Of a DNA stretch of 21,839 nt, positions 21,151-21,839 are shown one piece after another. Within the stretch, counting starts at the first letter, position 1, and each line of letters begins with the position of its first letter. This DNA comes from a virus. The notes below the pieces were generated by a model. It made no database searches. It had not been told where the DNA came from and saw nothing but the letters and a program-made list of their open reading frames with translations. Made by a program: the position numbers and the translations under genes. Where the stretch lies: positions 1 through 21,839 of IMG/VR virus record IMGVR_UViG_3300005613_002525. One strand, 5' to 3'.

Positions 21151-21452
21151 CAGATCATCCTCCTTATTTCGTCAAGTTGGTCTAGAGCTTGAGAAGCATT
21201 CTCGTCGGCGTCGTTAAGTGAGGAAAAAACGGTCAGGAGCATAATTTCAAGCTTGTTCAACGCTTGGTGAGCTTTTACTGCGACCTTACCGGCTTCCCCA
21301 AGATGCTCAAGTGAGTGTTTTGCCCACACGTCGGTGTCACATAGAAAAGCATCCGACGGAAACTCGCCAGGTATCTTTTCCGCTGGCATTGCCAAACAGC
21401 TACCGGCGCTCGAAAGCTCGCTTGTAATACTTGTTCCTAATGGTTTGCTCAT
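21150..21452 (-). CDS. Small helical phage protein of unknown function
   Basis: 100 residues. The N-terminal third is irregular with two Cys; the remainder is a long helix (AGKVAVKAHQALNKLEIMLL then DADENASQALDQLDEIRRM) that probably forms a coiled coil. ATG 21452 follows GGGAGG with a 6-base spacer. It overlaps the next gene by one base. No family recognised. Confidence 0.68.
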   Translation of the reverse strand: MSKPLGTSITSELSSAGSCLAMPAEKIPGEFPSDAFLCDTDVWAKHSLEHLGEAGKVAVKAHQALNKLEIMLLTVFSSLNDADENASQALDQLDEIRRMI

Positions 21453-21453
21453 T

Positions 21454-21660
21454 TTAATCCTCCCATCTTATTGTTCTGACCTGACCCTCAAGCATAATTT
21501 GGTCGGAGTCATAGTTCCAATTACCGTCCGCTCGGCCTGCCGTGCGGGTTGCTTTCGGGTGACAGTCTTTGCAATAAAAATAGTTCGGCCAAGCCTCGCG
21601 ACCGCACCGCTTGCACGGCCGACGAGGCTTAGCCGTTGGAGGTTTACGCTTGCGTGGCAA
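21454..21660 (-). CDS. Small basic zinc-ribbon protein
   Basis: 68 residues if started at TTG 21660, which follows GGGGAG with an 8-base spacer; an upstream in-frame GTG at 21711 has no site. A Lys/Arg/Pro-rich N-terminus (PRKRKPPTAKPRRP) leads into CKRCG and CKDCH, a zinc ribbon whose Cys pairs are ~14 residues apart. Probable nucleic-acid binding. It starts 17 bases inside the end of the preceding gene. Confidence 0.62.
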   Translation of the reverse strand: MPRKRKPPTAKPRRPCKRCGREAWPNYFYCKDCHPKATRTAGRADGNWNYDSDQIMLEGQVRTIRWED

Positions 21661-21835
21661 GCTCAAGACTCCCCTCGAGCGACGACACGAATGCCTCGCG
21701 TTCTTCGGCACTCATTGCCGTCACAAATTCCAAGAGCTGGTTTTTCGTCTGCTCTTTGCCGCGGGCCGTTTTTCGCTTCCGCTGGCGCGGGTCGTAGTAA
21801 GGAATTACTTTTACTTGGGTCACGAGCCGCTCCAA
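21644..21835 (-). CDS. Small basic phage protein, start uncertain and possibly cut by the window edge
   Basis: At least 60 residues: a basic N-terminal half (YYDPRQRKRKTARGKEQTK) and a C-terminal motif KNQLLEFVTAMSAEEREAF that resembles the C-terminus of the 121-residue early protein at 20388. Possible starts are TTG 21835 or GTG 21823; GGAG with a 6-base spacer favours GTG. The frame is open to the right edge, so the true start may lie outside. Confidence 0.55.
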   Translation of the reverse strand: MERLVTQVKVIPYYDPRQRKRKTARGKEQTKNQLLEFVTAMSAEEREAFVSSLEGSLELATQA

Positions 21836-21839
21836 ATCG

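Noticed and set aside
1-21839. CRISPR array, insertion sequence or attachment site
   Set aside because: No regularly spaced repeats, transposase motifs or integrase gene were found; non-coding DNA is almost absent outside the gaps described.

Overview
The window looks like roughly half of a tailed bacteriophage genome (Caudoviricetes). A podovirus-like, T7-type virion plan is likely but not proven. The signs are a large terminase subunit next to small glycine-rich proteins and a 1289-residue probable internal or ejected virion protein, and opposite it a dense phage-type replication and recombination block. Genes are tightly packed, most have strong AGGAGG-type ribosome binding sites, and many overlap by ATGA, TTGA or TGATG. 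One canonical sigma70 promoter is visible. The host cannot be named from this sequence. I found no tRNA, CRISPR array, integrase, lysis gene or RNA polymerase gene.

Layout. Positions 1-7604 are read rightward (late, structural): the 3' end of a glycine-rich protein gene, TerL, a glycine-zipper protein, two small proteins of unknown function, and the giant protein. Positions 7601-21839 are all read leftward (early and middle). Reading from right to left there are: small unknown and zinc-ribbon genes closed by a 15-bp hairpin (20897-20933); a sigma70 promoter (20840-20868) driving a 121-residue protein followed by a UUCG-loop terminator (20327-20358); an ATP-dependent DNA ligase; a run of small genes including zinc-binding and helix-turn-helix proteins; a RecB/Cas4-like Fe-S nuclease; an AT-richer accessory cassette (about 15.8-17.4 kb) with a DUF1566 protein and GC-rich structured repeats; a Sak4-like RecA-fold ATPase with an SSB-like protein; a ParB-DNA methyltransferase fusion; a dCMP deaminase; two overlapping zinc-ribbon genes; a uracil-DNA-glycosylase/exonuclease/family A polymerase fusion; and a DUF3987-type helicase-like ATPase. 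The two blocks converge and their stop codons overlap at TTAA (7601-7604).

How the parts fit: ligase, polymerase and helicase-like ATPase form the replication set. The Fe-S nuclease, Sak4-like ATPase and SSB-like protein form a recombination/annealing set. dCMP deaminase feeds dUMP/dTMP synthesis, while the polymerase carries its own uracil-recognition domain. The most unusual observations are (1) a 24-bp box repeated exactly or at 21/24 identity at four sites, always in the direction of transcription and at three of them directly in front of a start codon; (2) the UDG-exonuclease-PolA fusion with histidine at the O-helix position usually occupied by Phe, Tyr or Leu; (3) the accessory cassette bordered by related GC-rich hairpin elements, holding a DUF1566 protein whose C-terminus resembles diversity-generating-retroelement targets, plus an aromatic 15-residue mini-gene; and (4) a possible out-of-frame 104-residue gene nested in the polymerase gene.
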